Source of the DNA: Cladorhizidae sp. MBARI D1340-BT2
Taxonomy: Eukaryota; Porifera; Demospongiae; Poecilosclerida; Cladorhizidae
NCBI GenBank assembly: GCA_028752905.1
Contig: JAQNBH010000011.1
Coordinates: 29,829,017 to 29,893,016 of the forward strand
Reading direction: 5' to 3'
Length of the DNA stretch: 64,000 bases
In this document: positions 1 to 15,900 of the stretch, piece by piece
How the letters are laid out: each line of letters starts with the position of its first letter
Numbering within the stretch: the first letter of the stretch is position 1
Made by a program: the position numbers and the translations under genes
Notes under the pieces: model-generated
What the model saw: the letters and a program-made list of their open reading frames with translations, nothing else
What the model was told of the DNA's origin: nothing
Database searches by the model: none

Positions 1-1849
1 GTTGATGCAACATAGGTATACCCAGGCAGTTGATGCAACCTAGGTATAACCTGGCAGCTGATGTAACCTAAGAATACACAGGCAATGGATGCAACCGAGG
101 TATAGCCAGGCATCTGATACATACTAGGTATACTCAGGCAATTGATGCAACCTAGGTATACCCAGGCAGCTGATGCAACCTAAGTATACCTAGGAAGCTG
201 ATCGAACCTAGGTATACTCAGACAGATGATGCAATCTAGGTATACCCAGGAAGCTGATACAATCAAGGTATACCCATGCAATTGATGAAACCTAGGTATA
301 TCCAGGAAGCTGATACAACCTAGGTATACCCAGGCAATTAATGCAACCTAGGTATACCAAGGCATCTGATACAATCTAGGTATACCCAGGCAGTTGAATC
401 AACGTAGGTATACACAGGCAGTTGAAGCAACCTAGGTATACCCAGGTAGCTGATTCAACCTAGGTATACCAAGGCAGTTGATGCAACCTATGTATGCCCA
501 GGCAGTTGATGCAATCTAGGTATAGCCAGGCAGTTGATGCAACCTAGGTATACCCAGGCCGTTGATGCAAACTATGTATAGCCAGGCACTTGATGCAACC
601 TAAGTATAGCCAGGCAGTGATGCAACCTAGGTACACCCAGGCAGTTGATGCCACCTAGGATACCCAGGCAGTTGAATCAACCTAGGTATACACAGGCAGT
701 TGAAGCAACCTAGGTATACCCAGGCAGTTGATGCAACCTACGTATACCCAGGCAGCTAATGCAACCTACGTATACCCATGCAGTTGATGCAACCTAGGTA
801 TAACCAGGCAGCTGATACAATCTAGGTATAACCAGGCAGTTGATGCAACCTAGGTATACCCAGGTAGCTGATTCATCAACCTAGGTATACCCAAGCAGTT
901 GATGCAACCTATGTATGACCAGGCAGCTGATACAACCTAGGTATACCCAGGCAGTTGATGCAACCTAGGTATACACAGGCAGCTGATACATTCTAGGTAT
1001 ACCCAGGCAATTGATGCAACCAAGGTATACCCAGGCAGTTGATTCAAACTAGGTATACCCAGGCAGCTGATGCAACCTAGGTATACACAGGCAGTTGATG
1101 CAAACTAGATATACTCAGGCAGTTGGTGCAACCTATGGATACCCAGACAGTTGATGCAACCAAGGTTTACCCAGGCAGTTGATCCAACCTGGGTATACCC
1201 AGTCAGTTGATGCAACCTAGGTATACCCATGCAGTTGATACAACCTATGTATACCAGGCAGTTGATGCAACCTAGGTATATGCAGGTAGTTGATGCAATT
1301 AGGTATACCCAAGCAGTGGATGTAACCTAGGTATACCCAGACAGCTGATGCAACATAGGTATAACCCAGGCAGTTGATGCAACCTAGGTATACCCAGGCA
1401 GCTGATGTAACCTAAGTATACACAGGCAATGAATGCAACCATGTATAGCCAGGCAGCTGATGCAACATAGGTATACCCAGGCAGTTGATGCAACCTAGGT
1501 ATACCCAGGCAGCTGATGTAACCTAACAATATACAGGCAATCGATGCAACCTAGGTATAGCCAGGCAGCTGATGCATACTAGGTATACTCAGGAAATTGA
1601 TGCAATCTAGGTATAACCTGGCAGCTGATGCAACATAAGTATACCCAGGAAGCAATAAAACCTAGGTATATTCAGACAGTTGATGCAATCTAGGTATACC
1701 CAAGCAGTCGATGCAATCTAGGTATATCTAGGCAGTTGATGCAACATAGGTATACCCAGGCAGTTGATGCAACCTAGGTATACCCACCCAGGCAGCTGAT
1801 GTAACCTAAGAATACACAGGCAATGGATGCAACCGAGGTATAGCCAGGC

Positions 1850-4800
1850 ATCTGATACATACTAGGTATACTCAGGCAATTGATGCAACCTAGGTATACC
1901 CAGGCAGCTGATTCAACCAAGTATACCTAGGAAGCTGATACAACCTAGGTATACTCAGACAGATGATGCAACCTAGGTATACCCAGGAAGCTGATACAAT
2001 CAAGGTATACCCAGGCAATTGATGAAACCTAGGTATATCCAGGAAGCTGATACAGGCTAGGTATACCCAGGCAGTTAATGGAACCTAGGTATACCAAGGC
2101 ATCTGATACAATCTAGGTATACCCAGGCAGTTGAATCAACCTAGGTATACACAGGCAGTTGAAGCAACCTAGGTATACCCAGGTAGCTGATTCAACCTAG
2201 GTATACCCAGGCAGTTGATGCAACCTATGTATGCCCAGGCAGTTGATGCAAACTAGGTATAGCCAGGCAGTTGATGCAACCTAGGTATACCCAGGCAGTT
2301 GATGCAAACTATGTATAGCCAGGCACTTGATGCAACCTAAGTATAGCCAGGCAGTGATGCAACCTAGGAGTTGATGCGACCTAGGATACCCAGGCAGTTG
2401 AATCAACCTAGGTATACAGAGGCAGTTGAAGCAACCTAGGTATTCCCAGGCAGTTGATGCAACCTACGTATACCCAGGCAGCTGATGCAACCTACGTATA
2501 CCCATGCAGTTAATGCAACCTGGTATAACCAGGCAGCTGATACAATCTAGGTATACCCAGGCAGTTGATGCAACCTAGATATACCCAGGTAGCTGATTCA
2601 TCAACCTAGGTATACCCAAGCAGTTGATGCAACCTATGTATACCAGGCAGTTGATGCAACCTAGGTATATGCAGGTAGATGATGCAATTAGGTATACCCA
2701 AGCAGTGGATGTAACCTAGGTATACCCAGACAGCTGATGCATAACCCAGGCAGTTGATGCAACCTAGGTATACCCAGGCAGCTGATGTAACCTAAGTATA
2801 CACAGGCAATGGATGTAACCTAGGTATAGCCAGGCAGCTGATGCAACATAGGTATACCCAGGCAGTTGATGCAACCTAGGTATACCCAGGCAGCTGATGT
2901 AACCTAACAATATACAGGCAATCGATGCAACCTAGGTATAGCCAGGCAGCTGATGCATACTAGGTATACTCAGGCAATTGATGCAACCTAGGTATAACCT
3001 GGCAGCTGATGCAACCTAAGTATACCCAGGAAGCTGATAAAACCTAGGTATATTCAGACAGTTGATGCAACCTAGGTATACCCAAGCAGTCGAGGCAATC
3101 TAGGTATATCTAGGCAGTTGATGCAACATAGGTATACCCAGGCAGTTGATGCAACCTAGGTATAACCTGGCAGCTGATGTAACCTAAGAATACACAGGCA
3201 ATGGATGCAACCGAGGTATAGCCAGGCATCTGATACATACTAGGTATACTCAGGTAATTGATGCAACCTAGGTATACCCAGGCAGCTGATGCAACCTAAG
3301 TATACCTAGGAAGCTGATCGAACCTAGGTATACTCAGACAGATGATGCAATCTAGGTATACCCAGGAAGCTGATACAATCAAGGTATACCCAGGCAATTG
3401 ATGAAACCTAGGTATATCCAGGAAGCTGATACAGGCTAGGTATACCCAGGCAGTTAATGCAACCTAGGTATACCAAGGCATCTGATACAATCTAGGTATA
3501 CCCAGGCAGTTGAATCAACCTAGGTATACACAGGCAGTTGAAGCAACCTAGGTATACCCAGGTAGCTGATTCAACCTAGGTATACCCAGGCAGTTGATGC
3601 AACCTATGTATGCCCAGGCAGTTGATGCAAACTAGGTATAGCCAGGCAGTTGATGCAACCTAGGTATACCCAGGCAGTTGATGCAAACTATGTATAGCCA
3701 GGCACTTGATGCAACCTAAGTATAGCCAGGCAGTGATGCAACCTAGTAGTTGATGCGACCAAGGATACCCAGGCAGTTGAATCAACCTAGGTATACACAG
3801 GCAGTTGAAGCAACCTAGGTATACCCAGGCAGTTGATGCAACCTACGTATACCCAGGCAGCTGATGCAACCTACGTATACCCATGCAGTTGATGCAACCT
3901 GGTATAACCAGGCAGCTGATACAATCTAGGTATACCCAGGCAGTTGATGCAACCTAGATATACCCAGGTAGCTGATTCATCAACCTAGGTATACCCAAGC
4001 AGTTGATGCAACCTATGTATGCCCAGGCAGCTGATACAACCTAGGTATACCCAGGCAGTTGATGTAACCTAGGTATACACAGGCAGCTGATACATTCTAG
4101 GTATACCCAGGCAATTGATGCAACCTAGGTATACCCAGGCAGTTGATTCAACCTAGGTATACCCAGGTAGCTGATGCAACCTAGGTATACCCAGGCAGTT
4201 GATGCAACCTAGATATACTCAGGCAGTTGGTGCAACCTATGGATACCCAGACAGTTGATGCAACCAAGGTTTACCCAGGCAGTTGATCCAACCTGGGTAT
4301 ACACAGTCAGTTGATGCAACCTAGGTATACCCATGCAGTTGATACCACCTATGTATACCAGGCAGTTGATGCAACCTAGGTATATGCAGGTAGATGATGC
4401 AATTAGGTATACCCAAGCAGTGGATGCAACCTAGGTATACCCAGACAGTTGATGCAACATAGGTATAACCCAGGCAGTTGATGCAACCTAGGTATACCCA
4501 GGCAGCTGATGTCACCTAAGTATACACAGGCAATGAATGCAACCTAGGTATAGCCAGGCAGCTGATGCAACATAGGTATACCCAGGCAGTTGATGCAACC
4601 TAGGTATACCCAGGCAGCTGATGTAACCTAACAATATACAGGCAATCGATGCAACCTAGGTATAGCCAGGCAGCTGATGCATACTAGGTATACTCATGCA
4701 ATTGATGCAACCTAGGTATAACCTGGCAGCTGATGCAACCTAAATATACCCAGGAAGCTGATAAAACCTAGGTATATTCAGAGAGTTGATACAACCTAGG

Positions 4801-7800
4801 TATATCCAAGCAGTCGATGCAATCTAGGTATATCTAGGCAGTTGATGCAACATAGGTATACCCAGGCAGTTGATGCAACCTAGGTATACCCACCCAGGCA
4901 GCTGATGTAACCTAAGAATACACAGGCAATGGATGCAACCGAGGTATAGCCAGGCATCTGATACATACTAGGTATACTCAGGCAATTGATGCAACCTAGG
5001 TATACCCAGGCAGCTGATGCAACCTAAGTATACTTAGGAAGCTGATACAACCTAGGTATACTAAGAAAGATGATGCAACCTAGGTATACCCAGGAAGCTG
5101 ATACAATCAAGGTATACCCAGGCAATTGATGAAACCTAGGTATATCCAGGAAGCTGATACAACCTAGGTATACCCAGGCAGTTAATGCAACCTAGGTATA
5201 CCAAGGCATCTGATACAATCTAGGTATACCCAGGCAGTTGAATCAACCTAGGTATACACAGGCAGTTGAAGCAACCTAGGTATACCCAGGCAGTTGATGC
5301 AACCTACGTATACCCAGGCAGCTGATGCAACCTAGGTATACCCATGCAGTTGATGCAACCTAGGTATACCCAGGCAGCTGATACAATCTAGGTATACCCA
5401 GGCAGTTGATGCAACCTAGGTTTACCCAGGTAGCTGATTCAACCTAGGTATACCCAGGCAGTTGATGCAACCTAGGTATACCCAACCAGGCAGCTGATGT
5501 AACCTAAGAATACACAGGCAATGGATGCAACCGAGGTATAGCCAGGCATCTGATACATACTAGGTATACTCAGGCAATTGATGCAACCTAGGTATACCCA
5601 GGCAGCTGATGCAACCTAAGTATACCTAGGAAGCTGATACAACCTAGGTATACTCAGACAGATGATGCAACCTAGGTAAACCCAGGAAGCTGATACAATC
5701 AAGGTATACCCAGGCAATTGATGAAACCTAGGTATATCCAGGAAGCTGATACAACCTAGGTATACCCAGGCAGTTAATGCAACCTAGGTATACCAAGGCT
5801 TCTGATACAATCTAGGTATACCCAGGCAGTTGAATCAACCTAGGTATACACAGGCAGTTGAAGCAACCTAGGTATACCCAGGTAGCTGATTCAACCTAGG
5901 TATACCCAGGCAGTTGATGCAATCTATGTATGCCCAGGCAGTTGATGCAAACTAGGTATAGCCAGGCAGTTGATGCAACCTAGGTATACCCAGGCAGTTG
6001 ATGCAAACTATGTATAGCCAGGCACTTGATGCAACCTAAGTATAGCCAGGCAGTGATGCAACCTAGGTACACCCAGGCAGTTGATGCGACCTAGGATACC
6101 CAGGCAGTTGAATCAACCTAGGTATACACAGGCAGTTGAAGCAACCTAGGTATACCCAGGCAGTTGATGCAACCTACGTATACCCAGGCAGCTGATACAA
6201 CCTACGTATACCCATGCAGTTGATGCAACCTAGGTATACCCAGGTAGCTGATGCAACCTAGGTATACCCAGGCAGTTGATGCAACCTAGATATACTCAGG
6301 CAGTTGGTGCAACCTAGGTATATGCAGGTAGATGATGCAATTAGGTATACCCAAGCAGTTGATGTAACCTAGGTATACCCAGACAGCTGATGCAACATAG
6401 GTATAACCCAGGCAGTTGATGCAACCTAGGTATACCCAGGCAGCTGATGTCACCTAAGTATACACAGGCAATGAATGCAACCTAGGTATAGCCAAGAAGC
6501 TGATGCAACATAGGTATACCCAGGCAGTTGATGCAACCTAGGTATACCCAGGCAGCTGATGTAACCTAACAATATACAGGCAATCGATGCAACCTAGGTA
6601 TAGCCAGGCAGCTGATGCATACTAGGTATACTCAGGCAATTGATGCAACCTAGGTATACCCAGGCAGCTGATGCAACCTAAGTATACCTAGGAAGCTGAT
6701 ACAACCTAGGTATACTCAGACAGATGATGCAACCTAGGTATACCCAGGAAGCTGATACAATCAAGGTATAATCAGGCAATTGATGAAACCTAGGTATATC
6801 AAGGAAGCTGATACAGGCTAGGTATACCCAGGCAGTTAATGCAACCTAGGTATACCAAGGCATCTGATACAATCTAGGTATACCCAGGCAGTTGAATCAA
6901 CCTAGGTATACACAGGCAGTTGAAGCAATCTAGGTATACCCAGGTAGCTGATTCAACCTAGGTATACCCAGGCAGTTGATGCAACCTATGTATGCCCAGG
7001 CAGTTGATGAAAACTAGGTATAGCCAGGCAGTTGATGCAACCTAGGTATACCCAGGCAGTTGATGCAAACTATGTATAGCCAGGCACTTGATGCAACCTA
7101 AGTATAGCCAGGCAGTGATGCAACCTAGGAGTTGATGCGACCTAGGATACCCAGGCAGTTGAATCAACCTAGGTATACACAGGCAGTTGAAGCAACCTAG
7201 GTATTCCCAGGCAGTTGATGCAACCTACGTATACCCAGGCAGCTGATGCAACCTACGTATACCCATGCAGTTGATGCAACCTGGTATAACCAGGCAGCTG
7301 ATACAATCTAGGTATACCCAGGCAGTTGATGCAACCTAGATATACCCACGTAGCTGATTCATCAACCTAGGTATACCCAAGCAGTTGATGCAACCTATGT
7401 ATACCAGGCAGTTGATGCAACCTAGGTATATGCAGGTAGATGATGCAATTAGGTATACCCAAGCAGTGGATGTAACCTAGGTATACCCAGACAGCTGATG
7501 CATAACCCAGGCAGTTGATGCAACCTAGGTATACCCAGGCAGCTGATGTAACCTAAGTATACACAGGCAATGGATGTAACCTAGGTATAGCCAGGCAGCT
7601 GATGCAACATAGGTATACCCAGGCAGTTGATGCAACCTAGGTATACCCAGGCAGCTGATGTAACCTAACAATATACAGGCAATCGATGCAACCTAGGTAT
7701 AGCCAGGCAGCTGATGCATACTAGGTATACTCAGGCAATTGATGCAACCTAGGTATAACCTGGCAGCTGATGCAACCTAAGTATACCCAGGAAGCTGATA

Positions 7801-10800
7801 AAACCTAGGTATATTCAGACAGTTGATACAACCTAGGTATACCCAAGCAGTCGAGGCAATCTAGGTATATCTAGGCAGTTGATGCAACATAGGTATACCC
7901 AGGCAGTTGATGCAACCTAGGTATAACCTGGCAGCTGATGTAACCTAAGAATACACAGGCAATGGATGCAACCTAGGTATACCCAGGCAGCTGATGCAAC
8001 CTAAGTATACCTAGGAAGCTGATCGAACCTAGGTATACTCAGACAGATGATGCAATCTAGGTATACCCAGGAAGCTGATACAATCAAGGTATACCCAGGC
8101 AATTGATGAAACCTAGGTATATCCAGGAAGCTGATACAGGCTAGGTATACCCAGGCAGTTAATGCAACCTAGGTATACCAAGGCATCTGATACAATCTAG
8201 GTATACCCAGGCAGTTGAATCAACCTAGGTATACACAGGCAGTTGAAGCAACCTAGGTATACCCAGGTAGCTGATTCAACCTAGGTATACCCAGGCAGTT
8301 GATGCAACCTATGTATGCCCAGGCAGTTGATACAAACTAGGTATAGCCAGGCAGTTGATGCAACCTAGGTATACCCAGGCAGTTGATGCAAACTATGTAT
8401 AGCCAGGCACTTGATGCAACCTAAGTATAGCCAGGCAGTGATGCAACCTAGGAGTTGATGCGACCAAGGATACCCAGGCAGTTGAATCAACCTAGGTATA
8501 CACAGGCAGTTGAAGCAACCTAGGTATATCCAGGCAGTTGATACAACCTACGTATACCCAGGCAGCTGATGCAACCTACGTATACCCATGCAGTTGATGC
8601 AACCTGGTATAACCAGGCAGCTGATACAATCTAGGTATACCCAGGCAGTTGATGCAACCTAGATATACCCAGGTAGCTGATTCATCAACCTAGGTATACC
8701 CAAGCAGTTGATGCAACCTATGTATGCCCAGGCAGCTGATACAACCTAGGTATACCCAGGCAGTTGATGTAACCTAGGTATACACAGGCAGCTGATACAT
8801 TCTAGGTATACCCAGGCAATTGATGCAACCTAGGTATACCCAGGCAGTTGATTCAACCTAGGTATACCCAGGTAGCTGATGCAACCTAGGTATACTCAGG
8901 CAGTTGATGCAACCTAGATATACTCAGGCAGTTGGTGCAACCTATGGATACCCAGACAGTTGATGCAACCAAGGTTAACCCAGGCAGTTGATCCAACCTG
9001 GGTATACACAGTCAGTTGATGCAACCTAGGTATACCCATGCAGTTGATACAACCTATGTATACCAGGCAGTTGATGCAACCTAGGTATATGCATGTAGAT
9101 GATGCAATTAGGTATACCCAAGCAGTGGATGCAACCTAGGTATACCCAGACAGTTGATGCAACATAGGTATAACCCAGGCAGTTGATGCAACCTAGGTAT
9201 ACCCAGGCAGCTGATGTCACCTAAGTATACACAGGCAATGAATGCAATCTAGGTATAGCCAGGCTGCTGATGCAACATAGGTATACCCAGGCAGTTGATG
9301 CAACCTAGGTATACCCAGGCAGCTGATGTAACCAAACAATATACAGGCAATCGATGCAACCTAGGTATAGCCAGGCAGCTGATGCATACTAGGTATACTC
9401 ATGCAATTGATGCAACCTAGGTATAACCTGGCAGCTGATGCAACCTAAGTATACCCAGGAAGCTGATAAAACCTAGGTATATTCAGAGAGTTGATACAAC
9501 CTAGGTATATCCAAGCAGTCGATGCAATCTAGGTATATCTAGGCAGTTGATGCAACATAGGTATACCCAGGCAGTTGATGCAACCTAGGTATACCCACCC
9601 AGGCAGCTGATGTAACCTAAGAATACACAGGCAATGGATGCAACTGAGGTATAGCCAGGCATCTGATACATACTAGGTATACTCAGGCAATTGATGCAAC
9701 CTAGGTATACCCAGGCAGCTGATGCAACCTAAGTATACTTAGGAAGCTGATACAACCTAGGTATACTAAGAAAGATGATGCAACCTAGGTATACCCAGGA
9801 AGCTGATACAATCAAGGTATACCCAGGCAATTGATGAAACCTAGGTATATCCAGGAAGCTGATACTACCTAGGTATACCCAGGCAGTTAATGCAACCTAA
9901 GTATACCAAGGCATCTGATACAATCTAGGTATACCCAGGCAGTTGAATCAACCTAGGTATACACAGGCAGTTGAAGCAACCTAGGTATACCCAGGCAGTT
10001 GATGCAACCTACGTATACCCAGGCAGCTGATGCAACCTAGGTATACCCATGCAGTTGATGCAACCTAGGTATACCCAGGCAGCTGATACAATCTAGGTAT
10101 ACCCAGGCAGTTGATGCAACCTAGGTTTACCCAGGTAGCTGATTCAACCTAGGTATACCCAGGCAGTTGATGCAACCTAGGTATACCCAACCAGGCAGCT
10201 GATGTAACCTAAGAATACACAGGCAATGGATGCAACCGAGGTATAGCCAGGCATCTGATACATACTAGGTATACTCAGGCAATTGATGCAACCTAGGTAT
10301 ACCCAGGCAGCTGATGCAACCTAAGTATACCTAGGAAGCTGATACAACCTAGGTATACTCAGACAGATGATGCAACCTAGGTATACCCAGGAAGCTGATA
10401 CAATCAAGGTATACCCAGGCAATTGATGAAACCTAGGTATATCCAGGAAGCTGATACAACCTAGGTATACCCAGGCAGTTAATGCAACCTAGGTATACCA
10501 AGGCATCTGATACAATCTAGGTATACCCAGGCAGTTGAATCAACCTAGGTATACACAGGCAGTTGAAGCAACCTAGGTATACCCAGGTAGCTGATTCAAC
10601 CTAGGTATACCCAGGCAGTTGATGCAATCTATGTATGCCCAGGCAGTTGATGCAAACTAGGTATAGCCAGGCAGTTGATGCAACCTAGGTATACCCAGGC
10701 AGTTGATGCAAACTATGTATAGCCAGGCACTTGATGCAACCTAAGTATAGCCAGGCAGTGATGCAACCTAGGTACACCCAGGCAGTTGATGCGACCTAGG

Positions 10801-10935
10801 ATACCCAGGCAGTTGAATCAACCTAGGTATACACAGGCAGTTGAAGCAACCTAGGTATACCCAGGCAGTTGATGCAACCTACGTATACCCAGGCAGCTGA
10901 TGCAACCTACGTATACCCATGCAGTTGATGCAACC
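1850..10935. repeat. Higher-order duplication in satellite A, offset about 4.7 kb
   Basis: The order of variant monomers from about 1850-6230 recurs at about 6610-10935. Marker variants line up at an offset of 4761 bp up to about 3200 (for example 2034/6795, 2499/7260, 3123/7884) and at 4705 bp after that (4914/9619, 5281/9986, 6181/10886). The change of 56 bp equals two monomers lost near 7970. Copies were aligned by eye, so the outer limits are approximate. Confidence 0.8.
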
Positions 10936-12663
10936 TAGGTATACCCAGGCAGCTGATGTCACCTAAGTATACACAGGCAATGAATGCAATCTAGGTATAG
11001 CCAGGCTGCTGATGCAACATAGGTATACCCAGGCAGTTGATGCAACCTAGGTATACCCAGGCAGCTGATGTAACCAAACAATATACAGGCAATCGATGCA
11101 ACCTAGGTATAGCCAGGCAGCTGATGCATACTAGGTATACTCATGCAATTGATGCAACCTAGGTATAACCTGGCAGCTGATGCAACCTAAGTATACCCAG
11201 GAAGCTGATAAAACCTAGGTATATTCAGAGAGTTGATACAACCTAGGTATATCCAAGCAATCGATGCAATCTAGGTATATCTAGGCAGTTGATGCAACAT
11301 AGGTATACCCAGGCAGTTGATGCAACCTAGGTATACCCACCCAGGCAGCTGATGTAACCTAAGAATACACAGGCAATGGATGCAACCGAGGTATAGCCAG
11401 GCATCTGATACATACTAGGTATACTCAGGCAATTGATGCAACCTAGGTATACCCAGGCAGCTGATGCAACCTAAGTATACTTAGGAAGCTGATACAACCT
11501 AGGTATACTAAGAAAGATGATGCAACCTAGGTATACCCAGGAAGCTGATACAATCAAGGTATACCCAGGCAATTGATGAAACCTAGGTATATCCAGGAAG
11601 CTGATACTACCTAGGTATACCCAGGCAGTTAATGCAACCTAGGTATACCAAGGCATCTGATACAATCTAGGTATACCCAGGCAGTTGAATCAACCTAGGT
11701 ATACACAGGCAGTTGAAGCAACCTAGGTATACCCAGGCAGTTGATGCAACCTACGTATACCCAGGCAGCTGATGCAACCTAGGTATACCCATGCAGTTGA
11801 TGCAACCTAGGTATACCCAGGCAGCTGATACAATCTAGGTATACCCAGGCAGTTGATGCAACCTAGGTTTACCCAGGTAGCTGATTCAACCTAGGTATAC
11901 CCAGGCAGTTGATGCAACCTAGGTATACCCAACCAGGCAGCTGATGTAACCTAAGAATACACAGGCAATGGATGCAACCGAGGTATAGCCAGGCATCTGA
12001 TACATACTAGGTATACTCAGGCAATTGATGCAACCTAGGTATACCCAGGCAGCTGATGCAACCTAAGTATACCTAGGAAGCTGATACAACCTAGGTATAC
12101 TCAGACAGATGATGCAACCTAGGTATACCCAGGAAGCTGATACAATCAAGGTATACCCAGGCAATTGATGAAACCTAGGTATATCCAGGAAGCTGATACA
12201 ACCTAGGTATACCCAGGCAGTTAATGCAACCTAGGTATACCAAGGCATCTGATACAATCTAGGTATACCCAGGCAGTTGAATCAACCTAGGTATACACAG
12301 GCAGTTGAAGCAACCTAGGTATACCCAGGTAGCTGATTCAACCTAGGTATACCCAGGCAGTTGATGCAATCTATGTATGCCCAGGCAGTTGATGCAAACT
12401 AGGTATAGCCAGGCAGTTGATGCAACCTAGGTATACCCAGGCAGTTGATGCAAACTATGTATAGCCAGGCACTTGATGCAACCTAAGTATAGCCAGGCAG
12501 TGATGCAACCTAGGTACACCCAGGCAGTTGATGCGACCTAGGATACCCAGGCAGTTGAATCAACCTAGGTATACACAGGCAGTTGAAGCAACCTAGGTAT
12601 ACCCAGGCAGTTGATGCAACCTACGTATACCCAGGCAGCTGATGCAACCTACGTATACCCATG
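9180..12663. repeat. Two direct copies of a 1742-bp higher-order unit
   Basis: Copy 1 runs about 9180-10921 and copy 2 about 10922-12663. A diagnostic monomer series starting with the variant AATGAATGCAATCTAGG at 9237 reappears 1742 bp later. Only a handful of differences were seen by eye (for example near 9517/11259, 9645/11387 and 9899/11641), so this is a very recent tandem duplication within the array. Confidence 0.85.
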
Positions 12664-12999
12664 CAGTTGATGCAACCTAGGTATAACCAGGCAGCTGATA
12701 CAATCTAGGTATAACCAGGCAGTTGATGCAACCTAGGTTTACCCAGTTAGCTGATTCATCAACCTAGGTATACCCAAGCAGTTGATGCAACCTATCTATG
12801 CCCAGGCAGCTGATAAAACCTAGGTATACCCAGGCAGTTGATGTAACCTAGGTATACACAGGCAGCTGATACATTCTAGGTATACCCAGGCAATTGATGC
12901 AACCTAGGTATACCCAGGCAGTTGATTCAACCTAGGTATACCCAGGTAGCTGATGCAACCTAGGTATACCCAGGCAGTTGATGCAACCTAGATATACTC

Positions 13000-15900
13000 A
13001 GGCAGTTGGTGCAACCTAGGTATATGCAGGTAGATGATGCAATTAGGTATACCCAAGCAGTTGATGTAACCTAGGTATACCCAGACAGCTGATGCAACAT
13101 AGGTATAACCCAGGCAGTTGATGCAACCTAGGTATACCCAGGCAGCTGATGTCACCTAAGTATACACAGGCAATGAATGCAACCTAGGTATAGCCAAGCA
13201 GCTGATGCAACATAGGTATACCCAGGCAGTTGATGCAACCTAGGTATACCCAGGCAGCTGATGTAACCTAACAATATACAGGCAATCGATGCAACCTAGG
13301 TATAGCCAGGCAGCTGATGCATACTAGGTATACTCAGGCAATTGATGCAACCTAGGTATAACCTGGCAGCTGATGCAACCTAAGTATACCCAGGAAGCTG
13401 ATAAAACCTAGATATATTCAGACAGTTGATGCAACCTAGGTATACCCAAGCAGTCGATGCAATCTAGGTATATCTAGGCAGTTGATGCAACATAGGTATA
13501 CCCAGGCAATTTATGCAACCTGGATATACCCACCCAGGCAGCTGATGTAAACTAAGAATACACAGGCAATGGATGCAACCGAGGTATAGCCAGGCATCTG
13601 ATACATACTAGGTATACTCAGGCAATTGATGCATCCTAGGTATACCCAGGCAGCTGATGCAACCTAAGTATACCTATGAAGCTGATACAACCTAGGTATA
13701 CTCAGACAGATGATGCAACCTAGGTATACCCAGGAAGCTGATACAATCAAGGTATACCCAGGCAATTGATGAAACCTAGGTATATCCAGGAAGCTGATAC
13801 AACCTAGGTATACCCAGGCAGTTAATGCAACCTAGGTATACCAAGGCATCTGATACAATCTAGGTATACCCAGGCAGTTGAATCAACCTAGGTATACACA
13901 GGCAGTTGAAGCAACCTAGGTATACCCAGGCAGTTGATGCAACCTACGTATACCCAGGCAGCTGATGCAACCTAGGTATACCCATGCAGTTGATGCAACC
14001 TAGGTATACACAGGCAGCTGATACAATCTAGGTATACCCAGGCAGTTGATGCAACCTAGGTATACCCAGGTAGCTGATTCAACCTAGGTATACCCAGGCA
14101 GTTGATGCAACCTATGTATGCCCAGGCAGCTGATACAATCTAGGTATACCAAGGCAGTTGATGCAACCTAGGTATACACAGGCAGCTGATACAATCTAGG
14201 TATACCCAGGAAATTGATGCAATCTAGGTATACCCAGGCAGCTGATACAACTTAGGTATACCCAGGCAGATGATACAACCCATGCAATCCTAGGTATACC
14301 CAGGCAGTTGATTCAACCAAGGTATACCCAGGCAGCTGATGCAACCTAGGTATACCCAGGCAGTTGATGCAACCTACGTATACCAGGCAGATGATGCAAC
14401 CTAGATATACTCAGGCAGTTGATGCAACGCCAGTCAATTGATGCAACCTAGGTATACCCAGGTAGATGATGCAATAAGGTATACCCAAGCAGTGGATGCA
14501 ACCTAGGTATACCCAGACAGCTGATGCAACATAGGTATACCCAGGCAGTTGATGCAACCTAGGTATACCCAGGCAGCTGATGTAACCTAAGTATACACAG
14601 GCAATGGATGCAACCTAGGTATAGCCAGGCTATTAATAGAACCTAGGTATACCCAGGCAGTTGATGCAACCTAGTTATAGCCAGGCAGATGATGCAACAT
14701 AGGTATACCCAGGCAGTTGATGCAACCTAGGTATACCCAGGCAGCTGATGTAACCTAAGAATACACAGGCAATGGATGAAACCGAGGTATAGCCAGGCAT
14801 CTGATGCATACTAGGTATATTCAGGCAATTGATGCAACCTAGGTATACCCAGGCAGCTGATGCAACCTAAGTATACCTAGGAAGCTGATACAACCTAGGT
14901 ATACTCAGACAGTTGATGCAACCTAGGTATACCCAGGCAGCTGATACAATCAAGGTATACCCAGGCAATTGATGGAACCTAGGTATACCCAGGCAGCTGA
15001 TACAACCTAGGTATACCCAGACAGTTAATGCAACCTAGGTATACCAAGGCATCTGATAAAATCTAGGTATACCCAGGCAATTGATGCAATCTAGGTATAC
15101 CCAGGCGGCTGATACAACCTAGGTATACCCAGGCAGCTGATACAACCTAGGTATACCCAGGCAATTGATGCAACCTAGGTATACACAGGCAGCTGATACA
15201 ACCTAGGTATACCCAGGCAATTGATGCAACCTAGGTATATTCATGCAGTTGATGCAACCTAGGTATACCCAGGCAGTTGATGCAACCTAGGTATACCCAG
15301 GCAGTTGATGCAACCTAGGTTATCCAGGCAGCTGATACTATTAGGTATACCCAGGCAATTGATGGAACCTAGGTATACCCAGGCAGCTGATACAACCTAG
15401 GTATACCCAGGCAGTTGATGCAACCTAGGTATAACAAGGTAGCTGATACAATCTAGGTATACCCAGTCTCAGCAGATGCAATCTAAGTATACCCAGGTAG
15501 CTGATTCAACCTAGGTATACCCAGGCAATAGGTGCAACCTATGTATGCCCAGGCAGCTGATACAATCTAGGTATACCCAGGAAGTTGATGCAACCTAGGT
15601 ATACACAGGCAGCTGATACAATCTAGGTATACCCAGGCAATTGATGCAATCTAGGTATACCCATACAGCTGATACAACCCAGGCAGATGACACAACCTAG
15701 GTATACCCAGGCAATCCTAGGTATAACCAGGCAGTTGAGTCAACCTAGGTATACCCAGGCAGTTGATCCAACCTGGGTATACCCAGCGAGTTGATGCAAC
15801 TTAGGTATACCCAGACAGCTGATGCAACCTAGGTATAGCCAGGCAGTTGATACAACCTAGGTATACCCAGACAGTTGTGGCAAACAAGGTATACCCAGGC